DNA of 21,561 nucleotides from Candidatus Krumholzibacteriia bacterium (GTDB lineage: Bacteria > Krumholzibacteriota > Krumholzibacteriia > LZORAL124-64-63): assembly GCA_030590265.1 (NCBI GenBank), contig JAUUYW010000011.1, positions 1-21,561 of the forward strand, read 5' to 3'. Of the stretch, positions 6,832-14,235 are shown piece by piece. Each line of letters opens with the position of its first letter. Position 1 is the stretch's first letter. The translations under genes and the position numbers were made by a program. Under the pieces are notes generated by a model that ran no database searches, was not told the DNA's origin, and saw only the letters and a program-made list of their open reading frames with translations.

Positions 6832-8082
6832 ATGGCAAACTGGAAATTACTACTCTTGCTTCTCGTTGTAGGCTTGCTCGCTATGGCAGGTTGCTCTGAT
6901 GATTGTGACGAAACCGATCCTGTGACACCGCCCACCCTGCCCACACTTGGTTATGCCGGCTCTGCCGCATGTGCAATATGTCACTATGACAAACACGATA
7001 TGTGGAAGCATTCAGGTCACCCCTACAAGTTGACCAAAATTAATGGCGAAGCACCAACTGGCGACTTCCCCGATCCTTCGGCCTACTTCAACGCTCCCAT
7101 TGAGCCACCAGCAGGAACAACCTGGGATGATTTCAGCTACACCATCGGTGGCTTTGGCTGGAAAATGCGTTGGATTAAAAATGATGGTTTCATTTACACA
7201 CCTACTGAAGGCCTCAATCAGTGGAACTTCGAGAACGAAACCTTCACCAACTACCACGCTGGAGAAACCAAGCCCTACGACTGTGGTGCCTGTCATACTA
7301 CCGGCTGGGTAGATTCTGATGACGGCGATGCCTCCAACAATCAGGATGGCATGGAAGGATTCCTGGGCACTTTCGCTGAAGGCGGAATTGGCTGCGAGAA
7401 ATGTCACGGAATGGGCAACCAACATGTGTTCGAGCCAAACTCTTACAGCATGGATATTGATGATACTTCCTACTTCTGTGGTACTTGTCACACACGTGGC
7501 GGCGACAATGGCGTGACACCCGCTCCAGAAATCATCGAAGCCAGTGGTGGATTTATCAAGCACCACGAACAATATGACGAGTGGTACAACTCTCCTCACA
7601 ATGTTTCCTACGGCCCACAATGTAACACCTGCCATGATCCCCATGCGTCGGTTAAGTTTGACGATGGTGCTCCTGGTGACGGCGTGAGCGTAACGACCAA
7701 TTGTGTTAGCTGCCACGTTACAGGTAGCCATGCAAATATTGCAGAAACAACACATGGTTACGGTGCAACCTGTGTCGACTGTCACATGCCTGATGCTTCC
7801 AAAAGTGCCATTGCCAACAACATCCATGATGGTGATGTAAGCACTCACTTGTGGACAATCAACACGTCAGTCAATGGCAAGGTTGATATGTTCACAGAGG
7901 ATGGAACCAGTGTAGCACTTACTGATGGGCGCGGAGCCATTACACTTGATTTCGCCTGCTACGGTTGCCACAACGATCCTGATGGAGTTGGTGGCGGAGG
8001 GTCTGAAAAGACACTTCAGGAACTTCATGACAGAGCTGCTACAATGCACGTTCTGGTTGAAACCAAAATGGCTGTCAAGTAA
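6832..8082 (+). CDS. Octaheme c-type cytochrome lipoprotein
   Basis: A 416-residue exported multiheme cytochrome. The signal peptide ends in the lipobox AMAGC (C21), followed by an acidic linker and VTPP. Eight CxxCH heme sites start at residues 47, 151, 188, 216, 264, 291, 314 and 376. The first part (GYAGSAACAICH...W58KHSGH63) resembles the start of cytochrome c554-like domains. The W-x2-S-x-H motif recurs at 251-256, just before heme 5, and its His may be a distal heme ligand. A C-terminal block with few hydrophobic residues carries heme 8. The likely role is periplasmic or surface electron transfer; the donor, acceptor and any catalytic activity cannot be told. It stands alone between its own upstream region and a strong terminator. 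Confidence 0.92.
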   Translation: MANWKLLLLLLVVGLLAMAGCSDDCDETDPVTPPTLPTLGYAGSAACAICHYDKHDMWKHSGHPYKLTKINGEAPTGDFPDPSAYFNAPIEPPAGTTWDDFSYTIGGFGWKMRWIKNDGFIYTPTEGLNQWNFENETFTNYHAGETKPYDCGACHTTGWVDSDDGDASNNQDGMEGFLGTFAEGGIGCEKCHGMGNQHVFEPNSYSMDIDDTSYFCGTCHTRGGDNGVTPAPEIIEASGGFIKHHEQYDEWYNSPHNVSYGPQCNTCHDPHASVKFDDGAPGDGVSVTTNCVSCHVTGSHANIAETTHGYGATCVDCHMPDASKSAIANNIHDGDVSTHLWTINTSVNGKVDMFTEDGTSVALTDGRGAITLDFACYGCHNDPDGVGGGGSEKTLQELHDRAATMHVLVETKMAVK

Positions 8083-8102
8083 CTCCGGTTGCTGAGACAA
8101 AT

Positions 8103-8133
8103 AAGGCTGCGGGTTTTTCCCGCAGCCTTTTTT
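8103..8133 (+). terminator. Intrinsic terminator after the cytochrome gene
   Basis: A perfect 9-bp stem (GGCTGCGGG with CCCGCAGCC, 8105-8113 and 8119-8127), a five-T loop and six T residues after the stem. It starts about 20 nt after the stop codon. Confidence 0.93.
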
Positions 8134-8207
8134 GTTGGCGGATGGTCGTGGAAGTCTTAGGCTTACCTCCAGATTAAATTCGTTTTCAGAACTGAAGAGG
8201 AGAGTCC

Positions 8208-8594
8208 ATGACCCGCAAAATCATTCAAACCGACAACGCCCCCGCAGCCATCGGTCCCTACAGCCAAGCCAACGCCGCCGGTGGTTTCCTGTTCACCGCA
8301 GGGCAAATTCCCCTCGACGCCACTACCATGGAAGTGGTGGGCAGCAACGCCGCCGAGCAGGCCCAGAAAGCCCTCGAAAATGCCAAAGCCGTGGTCGAAG
8401 CCGGTGGCATGACCCTCGACAATGTCATCAAGGCCACCATCTTCATCCTCGACATGAACGAGTTTGGCAACATCAATGAGGTGTATTCCACTTTCTTTGC
8501 CGAAAACCCACCTGCCCGCAGTGTGGTGGAAGTTTCAAGGTTGCCAAAAGATGTGCTGGTGGAAATCGAAATGATAGCCTATTCTGATGAGTGA
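8208..8594 (+). CDS. ridA: RidA family 2-iminobutanoate/2-iminopropanoate deaminase
   Basis: A 128-residue YjgF/YER057c/UK114 (RidA) protein, which hydrolyses reactive enamine/imine products such as 2-aminoacrylate formed by PLP enzymes, protecting them from damage. Signature parts are IGPYSQANAAGGFLFTAGQIPLD, the conserved Arg in PARSVVEVSRLPKD, and VEIEMIAY at the C-terminus. Length and ends are standard; family members form trimers. GAGGAGAG sits just before the ATG. The stop codon is only 9 nt before a tRNA-Sec gene, and no promoter is obvious between them, so the two may share a transcript. Confidence 0.95.
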   Translation: MTRKIIQTDNAPAAIGPYSQANAAGGFLFTAGQIPLDATTMEVVGSNAAEQAQKALENAKAVVEAGGMTLDNVIKATIFILDMNEFGNINEVYSTFFAENPPARSVVEVSRLPKDVLVEIEMIAYSDE

Positions 8595-8603
8595 TATCCT
8601 CGC

Positions 8604-8701
8604 GGGAGTGAGTGTCGTCTGGTGACGGCCGGGGACTTCAAATCCTTTTGTCGGGCGCGTTTACCGTCCGAGGTGGGTTCGATTCCCACACATTCCCGCC
8701 A
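8604..8701 (+). tRNA. selC: tRNA-Sec (selenocysteine, anticodon TCA)
   Basis: A 98-nt long-arm tRNA. The D stem has 6 bp (GTCGTC 8614-8619 with GACGGC 8624-8629) and a 4-nt loop, a hallmark of tRNA-Sec. The anticodon loop CTTCAAA (8636-8642) gives anticodon TCA and is identical to that of E. coli selC. The extra arm has 7 bp (TCGGGCG 8651-8657 with CGTCCGA 8665-8671). The T arm is GTGGG-TTCGATT-CCCAC, the discriminator is G, and CCA is encoded. The acceptor is GGGAGTG with CATTCCC, 7 bp including one G-T. The eighth pair expected in an 8+5 helix is an A-A mismatch (8611/8690), and the outer two anticodon-stem pairs are G-T. Six T residues follow at 8702-8707. Confidence 0.92.
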
Positions 8702-8731
8702 TTTTTTCCCTCCGCCTGGAATTAAGAATAC

Positions 8732-9658
8732 ATGCAGCACGTGGTGATCATTGCCAATCCATTTGCCGGCACCTCTAGGGGCCGTCTGGGTGGCGAAGAA
8801 GCTGTGCGCCTGCTCACCGATGCCGGTTTTCATGCTGAATTTCGTCCCACCGATTGTCCCGGCCATGCCATCGAGCTTGCCCGCCAGGCGGCCGTGGAAG
8901 GCCTGGATCTGGTGGTCAGCCTGGGTGGTGACGGCACCGTGCACGAAGTGGCCAAAGGATTGGCGGGAACCGAAACCCCCTTGGGCGTGTTGCCATCCGG
9001 AAGTGGTAACGATTTTGCTCGGGCGGTGGGTTGCCTGACAGTGGATGATGCCCTGGAAACCCTGCGCACCGGATTTGATCAGGAGGTGGACACCGCCACC
9101 CTCGATGGGGATTTTTTCATCAACTCCCTGGGGATTTTGGCCAGCGGCCTCATTTCCAACCGGGCGGCGAGGTTGTGGCGGTGGCTTGGACACAGACGCT
9201 ACACCCTGGCTTCAGCCACCACACTTTTGAGTTATTTCGGGCAGGATGTGCACTGGAAAATCGAGCACGGTGATGATGTGATTCTGGACACTTCGGGAAA
9301 ATACCTCATGGCGGAAATCTGCAACTCGCCTTTCACCGGTGGTGGTTTTCGTTTTGCCCCGGAGGCCAAACTTGACGATGGGCAGCTGGATGCCTGCCTT
9401 ATCAAGCCCATGCTGCCTTGGACATCCATGCAACAATTGCCCCGGGCCGCTTCGGGGAATCGATTGGACCATCCAGCCATTTCGCTGTGGCCATTTACCA
9501 GGCTGGAGTTTAAAGTGGATCGGCCAGTGGGGTACCACCGCGACGGTGAAGCCGGTTATTTGGAAGCTGGTACCCATGTGGTGCAAATTGAAAAAAATAA
9601 TATTCGAGTGAGGGTTCCTGCTCGCTGGTCCTTGCAAAGCAACCTGGAGAAGATTTGA
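8732..9658 (+). CDS. Diacylglycerol/lipid kinase family protein (DagK/YegS type)
   Basis: A 308-residue member of the DAGK catalytic-domain family, which phosphorylates lipid hydroxyl groups with ATP at the membrane. Visible are the N-terminal strand ANPFAGTSRGR, the nucleotide motif GGDGTVHEV (65-73), the PSGSGNDFAR loop (88-97), the FINSLGILASG segment, the FRFAPEAKLDDGQLD motif and the C-terminal DGE. Length is normal. The substrate (diacylglycerol, phosphatidylglycerol, ceramide or other) cannot be read from sequence. The ribosome site before ATG 8732 is weak. The next gene overlaps its stop by 4 nt, indicating translational coupling. The 30-bp gap to tRNA-Sec holds only the tRNA's T tract. 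Confidence 0.9.
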   Translation: MQHVVIIANPFAGTSRGRLGGEEAVRLLTDAGFHAEFRPTDCPGHAIELARQAAVEGLDLVVSLGGDGTVHEVAKGLAGTETPLGVLPSGSGNDFARAVGCLTVDDALETLRTGFDQEVDTATLDGDFFINSLGILASGLISNRAARLWRWLGHRRYTLASATTLLSYFGQDVHWKIEHGDDVILDTSGKYLMAEICNSPFTGGGFRFAPEAKLDDGQLDACLIKPMLPWTSMQQLPRAASGNRLDHPAISLWPFTRLEFKVDRPVGYHRDGEAGYLEAGTHVVQIEKNNIRVRVPARWSLQSNLEKI

Positions 9659-10263
9659 AATCCCTGGTCTTATCGGCCCTGATCTTTTTTCTGGCACCTT
9701 GCCTGGCTGTTGGCCAGGAGCCTGCTGTTGATCTGCCTGACTCAACCACCACCACCATGGATGCCCCCGAGGTCAACGAGGCTGCGTTTGACCTGGAACC
9801 CATCGACACCTGGGACAATGGGGTCAATCCTACCGGTGCCGTACTCATGACACCGCTGTTTCCTGGCTGGGGCCAGCTCTACACCGACAACAGCTGGCGC
9901 GCGGCACTGGCTTTTGGGATCGAGATGTTCTACTGGTCCAACATGCTGATGCGCGATCGACGGGCCATTCGTTCCCAGGAATTCAGCCTTCGGTTCGAAG
10001 AAGGATCTCCGGAACGAAATTTTTACGACGCCCAGGCCACGGAAAACTGGGAGCAGGTGCGGGATTTTGCCTGGTGGTCCGGGGGCGTACTGCTGATCAT
10101 CGCCCTGGATGCCTATGTGGGAGCCCATCTTTTTAATTTTGAAGAAGATCCCATGCCCGTGCCCAACGACTGGGAAGGTCAGTTTGGGTATTTGGGAGAA
10201 GATATGCCAGGTGCCAGCAGTGGGCCGACTATTGTTGTCTTTCAGTGGGGTTACGATTTCTAA
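9655..10263 (+). CDS. DUF5683-like exported or membrane protein
   Basis: A 202-residue protein with an N-terminal signal-like segment (about 1-20, ending AVGQ) and an acidic, Thr-rich stretch. A core resembles the DUF5683 family: TPLFPGWGQLYTDNSWRAAL (65-84), a hydrophobic segment around 85-98, and WWSGGVLLIIALDAYVGAHL (140-159), with the typical DAYV-AHL ending. The function of this family is not known. The start is a TTG at 9655 overlapping the TGA of the lipid kinase gene, with GGAGAAG just upstream, so the pair is probably translationally coupled. The coupling hints at an envelope or lipid role, but this is inference. Confidence 0.8.
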   Translation: MKSLVLSALIFFLAPCLAVGQEPAVDLPDSTTTTMDAPEVNEAAFDLEPIDTWDNGVNPTGAVLMTPLFPGWGQLYTDNSWRAALAFGIEMFYWSNMLMRDRRAIRSQEFSLRFEEGSPERNFYDAQATENWEQVRDFAWWSGGVLLIIALDAYVGAHLFNFEEDPMPVPNDWEGQFGYLGEDMPGASSGPTIVVFQWGYDF

Positions 10264-10382
10264 CACCCTGCTCCGTCATCGAGTTTTCACAAAATTGTCT
10301 TACCATTTGTCCGAAACAACAATTGGCACTACTATAGTCGCGTTTGATCTTACGTTCTTCAATTCCCGAACTGGACGGATAA

Positions 10383-12188
10383 ATGGCCTCGAAACAGGAT
10401 AAAACGCGGAATTTCTGCATCATAGCCCACATCGATCACGGCAAGAGCACTCTTGCCGACCGGTTGCTTGAGCACACCGGCACCCTGTCGGGCAAAGACC
10501 TGAAGGAACAGGTGCTGGACAGCCTGGATCTGGAGCGGGAGCGGGGCATCACCATCAAGAGCCATCCAATCCGTATGGATTATTCCGATCCGGCGGGCAA
10601 ACCATGGTGTCTGAACCTGATTGATACTCCGGGCCATGTGGATTTTCATTACGAAGTGAGCCGCAGTTTGGCCGCCTGCGAAGGTGCTTTGTTGGTGGTT
10701 GACGCCGTTCAGGGTGTGCAGGCCCAGACCATCAACAATCTTTATCTGGCCTTGGAGCACGACCTGGAAATCATTCCGGTTATCAACAAGATCGATTTGC
10801 CAGCGGCTCGTCCCGACTTCATTGCCGAGCAGTTCATCGACCTTATGGGATGTGATCCTGATGAAATCGTCATGGTCAGTGCAAAAACCGGTGAGGGTAT
10901 CCAAGGGCTTTTGGACGCCATTGTGGAACGGGTTCCGACACCAACCGGAGATGAAAAGGCCCCTCCCAAAGGTTTGATTTTCGACTCAATTTTTGACCCC
11001 TACGTGGGGGCGGTGGCCTATGTGCGACTTTTTGAAGGCACCATCAAAAAAGGTGAAAAAATTCGTCTTTTCAACAACGACAAAACTTTTGAAGTTGGAG
11101 AGATTGGCTGGTTTCGACTCAAACGTGTGGCTCAAAAACAACTGAGCGCAGGAGAGGTTGGATACATCGCCACCGGCAGCAAAGACGTTCGTGACGTGAG
11201 GGTCGGCGATACCATTACCCTTTTGGAAGAAGGCTGCGAGAAGCCTCTCGCCGGTTACGCCGAAGCCAAGCCCATGGTTTTTTCCGGTTTGTATCCCACG
11301 GACAACGACCAGTACGATGACCTGTTCGAGGCTTTGCAGAAGATGCAGATGAACGACGCCTCACTCACCTGGGAAAAAGAGACCAGCGCTGCTTTGGGAT
11401 TCGGCTTCCGTTGCGGTTTCCTGGGGCTGCTTCATATGGAGATTATCCAGGAGAGGCTTGAACGGGAGTACAATCTCAGTCTGATTGCCACCCTGCCCAA
11501 TGTGGAATATGAAGTCTTGCTGCGCACCGGCGAAGAGATGCTCATCGAGAATCCGGCGCATTTGCCTGAAGAAAAGGACATTGCCGAAATTCGCGAACCC
11601 ATCGTTCACGCATCAGTGATCACTCCGAAAGATTATGTGGGACCGGTGATTCAGATCAGTCTTGAACGTCGTGGTATCCAGACCAAGATGGAGTATCTGG
11701 ATACCGAGCGGGTTTGTATCGAATTCGATTTGCCTTTGAATGAACTGGTGGTCGATTATTATGACAAACTCAAGAGTGTGACCAAGGGTTATGCTTCGCT
11801 GGACTACGAATACAAGTGTCACCGTGTGGACAACCTGGTTCGGCTGAATCTGTTGATCAATGGAGATATGGTTGATGCCCTGACCTGCATTGTGCACCGT
11901 GACAATTCCTTCAGCTGGGGCTTGAAGCTCTGTCAAAAGTTGAAAGAACTGATTCCCCGGCAGATGTTTACAGTAGCCATTCAGGCAGCCGTCGGCACTC
12001 GGGTTCTGGCGCGCACAACAGTGAAGGCCTTCCGCAAAAACGTAACCGCCAAATGTTATGGCGGTGATATCTCGCGCAAGCGCAAACTGTTGGAAAAGCA
12101 AAAGGCCGGCAAGAAGCGTATGAAGCAGGTAGGCTCAGTGGAAATTCCCCAGGAGGCTTTTTTGGCCGTCCTTAAAGTTGAACGATAA
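10383..12188 (+). CDS. lepA: Elongation factor 4 (LepA)
   Basis: A 601-residue translational GTPase that back-translocates ribosomes or helps their assembly. The G domain shows G1 AHIDHGKST (15-23), RGITIK, G3 DTPGHVDF (81-88), G4 NKID (135-138) and an SAKTGEGI motif. The later domains include GFRCGFLGLLHMEIIQERLEREY-type sequence, seen in part as FRCGFLGLLHMEI, and the LepA-specific C-terminus ending KKRMKQVGSVEIPQEAFLAVL. Length and ends are as expected. It is followed after 9 bp by lepB, the classical lepA-lepB order. The 119-bp upstream gap holds no strong consensus promoter that I can defend. Confidence 0.97.
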   Translation: MASKQDKTRNFCIIAHIDHGKSTLADRLLEHTGTLSGKDLKEQVLDSLDLERERGITIKSHPIRMDYSDPAGKPWCLNLIDTPGHVDFHYEVSRSLAACEGALLVVDAVQGVQAQTINNLYLALEHDLEIIPVINKIDLPAARPDFIAEQFIDLMGCDPDEIVMVSAKTGEGIQGLLDAIVERVPTPTGDEKAPPKGLIFDSIFDPYVGAVAYVRLFEGTIKKGEKIRLFNNDKTFEVGEIGWFRLKRVAQKQLSAGEVGYIATGSKDVRDVRVGDTITLLEEGCEKPLAGYAEAKPMVFSGLYPTDNDQYDDLFEALQKMQMNDASLTWEKETSAALGFGFRCGFLGLLHMEIIQERLEREYNLSLIATLPNVEYEVLLRTGEEMLIENPAHLPEEKDIAEIREPIVHASVITPKDYVGPVIQISLERRGIQTKMEYLDTERVCIEFDLPLNELVVDYYDKLKSVTKGYASLDYEYKCHRVDNLVRLNLLINGDMVDALTCIVHRDNSFSWGLKLCQKLKELIPRQMFTVAIQAAVGTRVLARTTVKAFRKNVTAKCYGGDISRKRKLLEKQKAGKKRMKQVGSVEIPQEAFLAVLKVER

Positions 12189-12197
12189 TCCGGAGAA

Positions 12198-12986
12198 ATG
12201 ATGAAATTTTTCGACAAAATCAAATCCCTGGTGGGTGGTCCTAAAAAGGAAAAGCCCATGCGCGAGGAGAGCAAGCTCAAGGAGTATTCCAAGGCTATTG
12301 GAAGCGCTTTGTTGATTGCAATGGTGTTGAAAACCCTGGCTTTCCAGGCATTCACCATTCCCACCGGTTCAATGCTTGAAACCCTGCAAATTGGTGATTT
12401 CCTGTTTGTGGAAAAGTTCACTTACGGACCACGCACCCCGGAGCGGATTCGTCTGCTGGGGAAAACCCTTGTCAAGGGAATGCCGACTTTGAAAATACCG
12501 GGTTTTCGCGAACCCAAGCAAGGCGACATCATCGTTTTTGCCTACCCCAGGGATCGCAATCTGGATTATATCAAGCGTTGTGTGGCGGTGGCCGGCGACA
12601 CGGTGGAAGTGATCGATGGCGTTCTTTTTGTCAATGGCCAGGTTTACGAAAGTAATTTTGGAGATCGTGACGGCGATCACAGCTGCATACCCAGCTGGAC
12701 CGATCCTGAATCCTGTCCCGCGCCCCGGGTCAAAAAAGATCAGGGTGCGTACGTGCGCAATCCCCGCATTAAAACCTGGCCTTGGGAAGGGAAAAGCCGT
12801 CCCTATACGGTTCCCGAGGGTCATATTTTCATGATGGGTGACAACCGTTACAACAGTGCTGACAGTCGCTACTGGGGCCCGCTGGATATGAAGCTGATCA
12901 AGGGCAAGGCCGCGGTCATTTACTGGTCCTGGGACCAAAAGAAAAAACGGGTTCGGTTCAGCCGGATCCTGGACCTGATTCGGTGA
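12198..12986 (+). CDS. lepB: Signal peptidase I
   Basis: Cleaves signal peptides from secreted proteins at the outer face of the inner membrane. It has 262 residues, a short cytoplasmic N-terminus and one transmembrane segment at about 33-53. The catalytic Ser lies in PTGSMLETL (S58) and the general base Lys in DYIKRCVAVAGD (K126). Box E is GDNRYNSADSRYWGPL near the C-terminus. A Cys-containing insert at about 155-180 (PSWTDPESCPAPR) lies between the conserved boxes. CGGAGAA precedes tandem ATGs at 12198 and 12201, either of which could start translation. It is directly downstream of lepA. Confidence 0.95.
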   Translation: MMKFFDKIKSLVGGPKKEKPMREESKLKEYSKAIGSALLIAMVLKTLAFQAFTIPTGSMLETLQIGDFLFVEKFTYGPRTPERIRLLGKTLVKGMPTLKIPGFREPKQGDIIVFAYPRDRNLDYIKRCVAVAGDTVEVIDGVLFVNGQVYESNFGDRDGDHSCIPSWTDPESCPAPRVKKDQGAYVRNPRIKTWPWEGKSRPYTVPEGHIFMMGDNRYNSADSRYWGPLDMKLIKGKAAVIYWSWDQKKKRVRFSRILDLIR

Positions 12987-13009
12987 TCCGGTTCTGAGAG
13001 CAGTTGGCC

Positions 13010-14128
13010 ATGGGATTGTACATTCACGTGCCTTTTTGTGGCTCCATTTGTTCTTATTGTCATTTTTCGCGCACAGCGGATCACCAACCGGTGGTCCGTT
13101 CGCGTTATGTGGATGCGGTGATCAGGGAATTTGATTTGCGCTGGAGCGCGTGTCCAACCTTGCGCGGTGGACGTGCCTTGCAGACCACCTATGTGGGCGG
13201 GGGCACGCCTTCGGAGCTGGAACCGGAGTTGATGGAGAAGCTGCTTGAGGGCACCGTGGGCCGCCTGCAGCTGGCCGATGATTTTGAACTCACCTGTGAA
13301 GCCAACCCCGAATCCTTCAGTGAAGAGAAAGCCCAACGCTGGCTTGCGGCGGGAGTGGGGCGCATCAGTCTGGGTGTGCAGAGTCTGGATGAAAATGTTT
13401 TGCGGATGTTGGGTCGGGCGTGCGGACCGGATACTGCCCGGAAGGCTTTGCGATTGGCCTGCAATACATTTGAACGTGTGAGTGCCGATTGGATCATCGG
13501 CCCTGGATTGCATCTGGAGGCCTTGCTGGCAGAGTTGGCTGAGGCTGTGAATCTGGGTGTGGAGCATTTTTCATTGTACATTCTGGAGCTTCACAAGGGG
13601 ACCGAGTTGACGGAAAATGTCCGTTCAGAAAAGGTGCAATTGCCTTCTGATGAACACACGGAGGTTTTGTACCTGGCGGCGGTGGATTTCCTGGCTGGCC
13701 AGGGGATCCGGCAATACGAAGTTTCAAACTTTTCCCGGCCGGGTGCTGAGAGTCGTCACAACCAAAATTATTGGCTGCGAAAGCCCTGGTTGGGGCTGGG
13801 GACGGCGGCTCATGGTTGTTATGGACCCCGCCGATACGCCAACCATGCCAATATTGCCAAATACCTGGAATTGGTGGAGAATGGGCTGCTTCCCGAAAGT
13901 ATGGTCGATCCCCTGGATCTGTCGGCCAGGTTGCTGGAGCGTATTATTCTGGGTTTGAGAACCTCTCAAGGCGTTTCTTTGGCCTGGGTGGATGACAAAA
14001 GTTTGGATTTGAAGGCCGGGACAAAGGCCGGCTTGTGGCTGGTGCAGGATGGTGTCCTCAAATTGACATCCAAAGGATTTTTGCTGATGGACAGTATTGA
14101 AGAGATGATTCGCCCAGCTTGCCGCTGA
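13010..14128 (+). CDS. hemW: HemW-like radical SAM protein
   Basis: A radical SAM enzyme of the HemN/HemW family. The 4Fe-4S motif is C10-x3-C14-x2-C17 in YIHVPFCGSICSYCHF. GGGTPSEL and LGVQSLDENVLRMLGR follow. The HemW-type segment HNQNYWLRKPWLGLG is present. HemW is regarded as a heme chaperone rather than the anaerobic coproporphyrinogen oxidase HemN, and a 372-residue length fits HemW. A heme chaperone agrees with the octaheme cytochrome in the same window, but that link is only suggestive. A TTG at 13004 is in frame. The ATG at 13010 is preferred because GAGAG at 12996-13000 is better spaced from it. It starts 23 bp after lepB. Confidence 0.9.
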   Translation: MGLYIHVPFCGSICSYCHFSRTADHQPVVRSRYVDAVIREFDLRWSACPTLRGGRALQTTYVGGGTPSELEPELMEKLLEGTVGRLQLADDFELTCEANPESFSEEKAQRWLAAGVGRISLGVQSLDENVLRMLGRACGPDTARKALRLACNTFERVSADWIIGPGLHLEALLAELAEAVNLGVEHFSLYILELHKGTELTENVRSEKVQLPSDEHTEVLYLAAVDFLAGQGIRQYEVSNFSRPGAESRHNQNYWLRKPWLGLGTAAHGCYGPRRYANHANIAKYLELVENGLLPESMVDPLDLSARLLERIILGLRTSQGVSLAWVDDKSLDLKAGTKAGLWLVQDGVLKLTSKGFLLMDSIEEMIRPACR

Positions 14129-14149
14129 AATGCCCATTGATTACCTTAT

Positions 14150-14177
14150 TTGCCGCCACAACCTGTTTGCGCGGCAA
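14150..14177 (+). promoter_or_regulatory. Inverted repeat upstream of hrcA
   Basis: TTGCCGC (14150-14156) and GCGGCAA (14171-14177) form an exact 7-bp inverted repeat with a 14-nt spacer in the 107-bp gap before hrcA. No T tract follows, so it is not a clear terminator of hemW. It could be an operator, including an HrcA target in place of CIRCE. Three CGGATC copies (14212-14217, 14220-14225, 14230-14235) lie directly before the hrcA ATG and cover its ribosome-binding region. Confidence 0.35.
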
Positions 14178-14235
14178 TCATGGCCGAAAGCCACATTTTT
14201 GCTCTTGAACCCGGATCTTCGGATCAGCTCGGATC

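Noticed and set aside
10323..10338. A sigma-54 promoter before lepA
   Set aside because: TTGGCAC resembles the -24 element, but the GC expected at the -12 position is missing at the required spacing.
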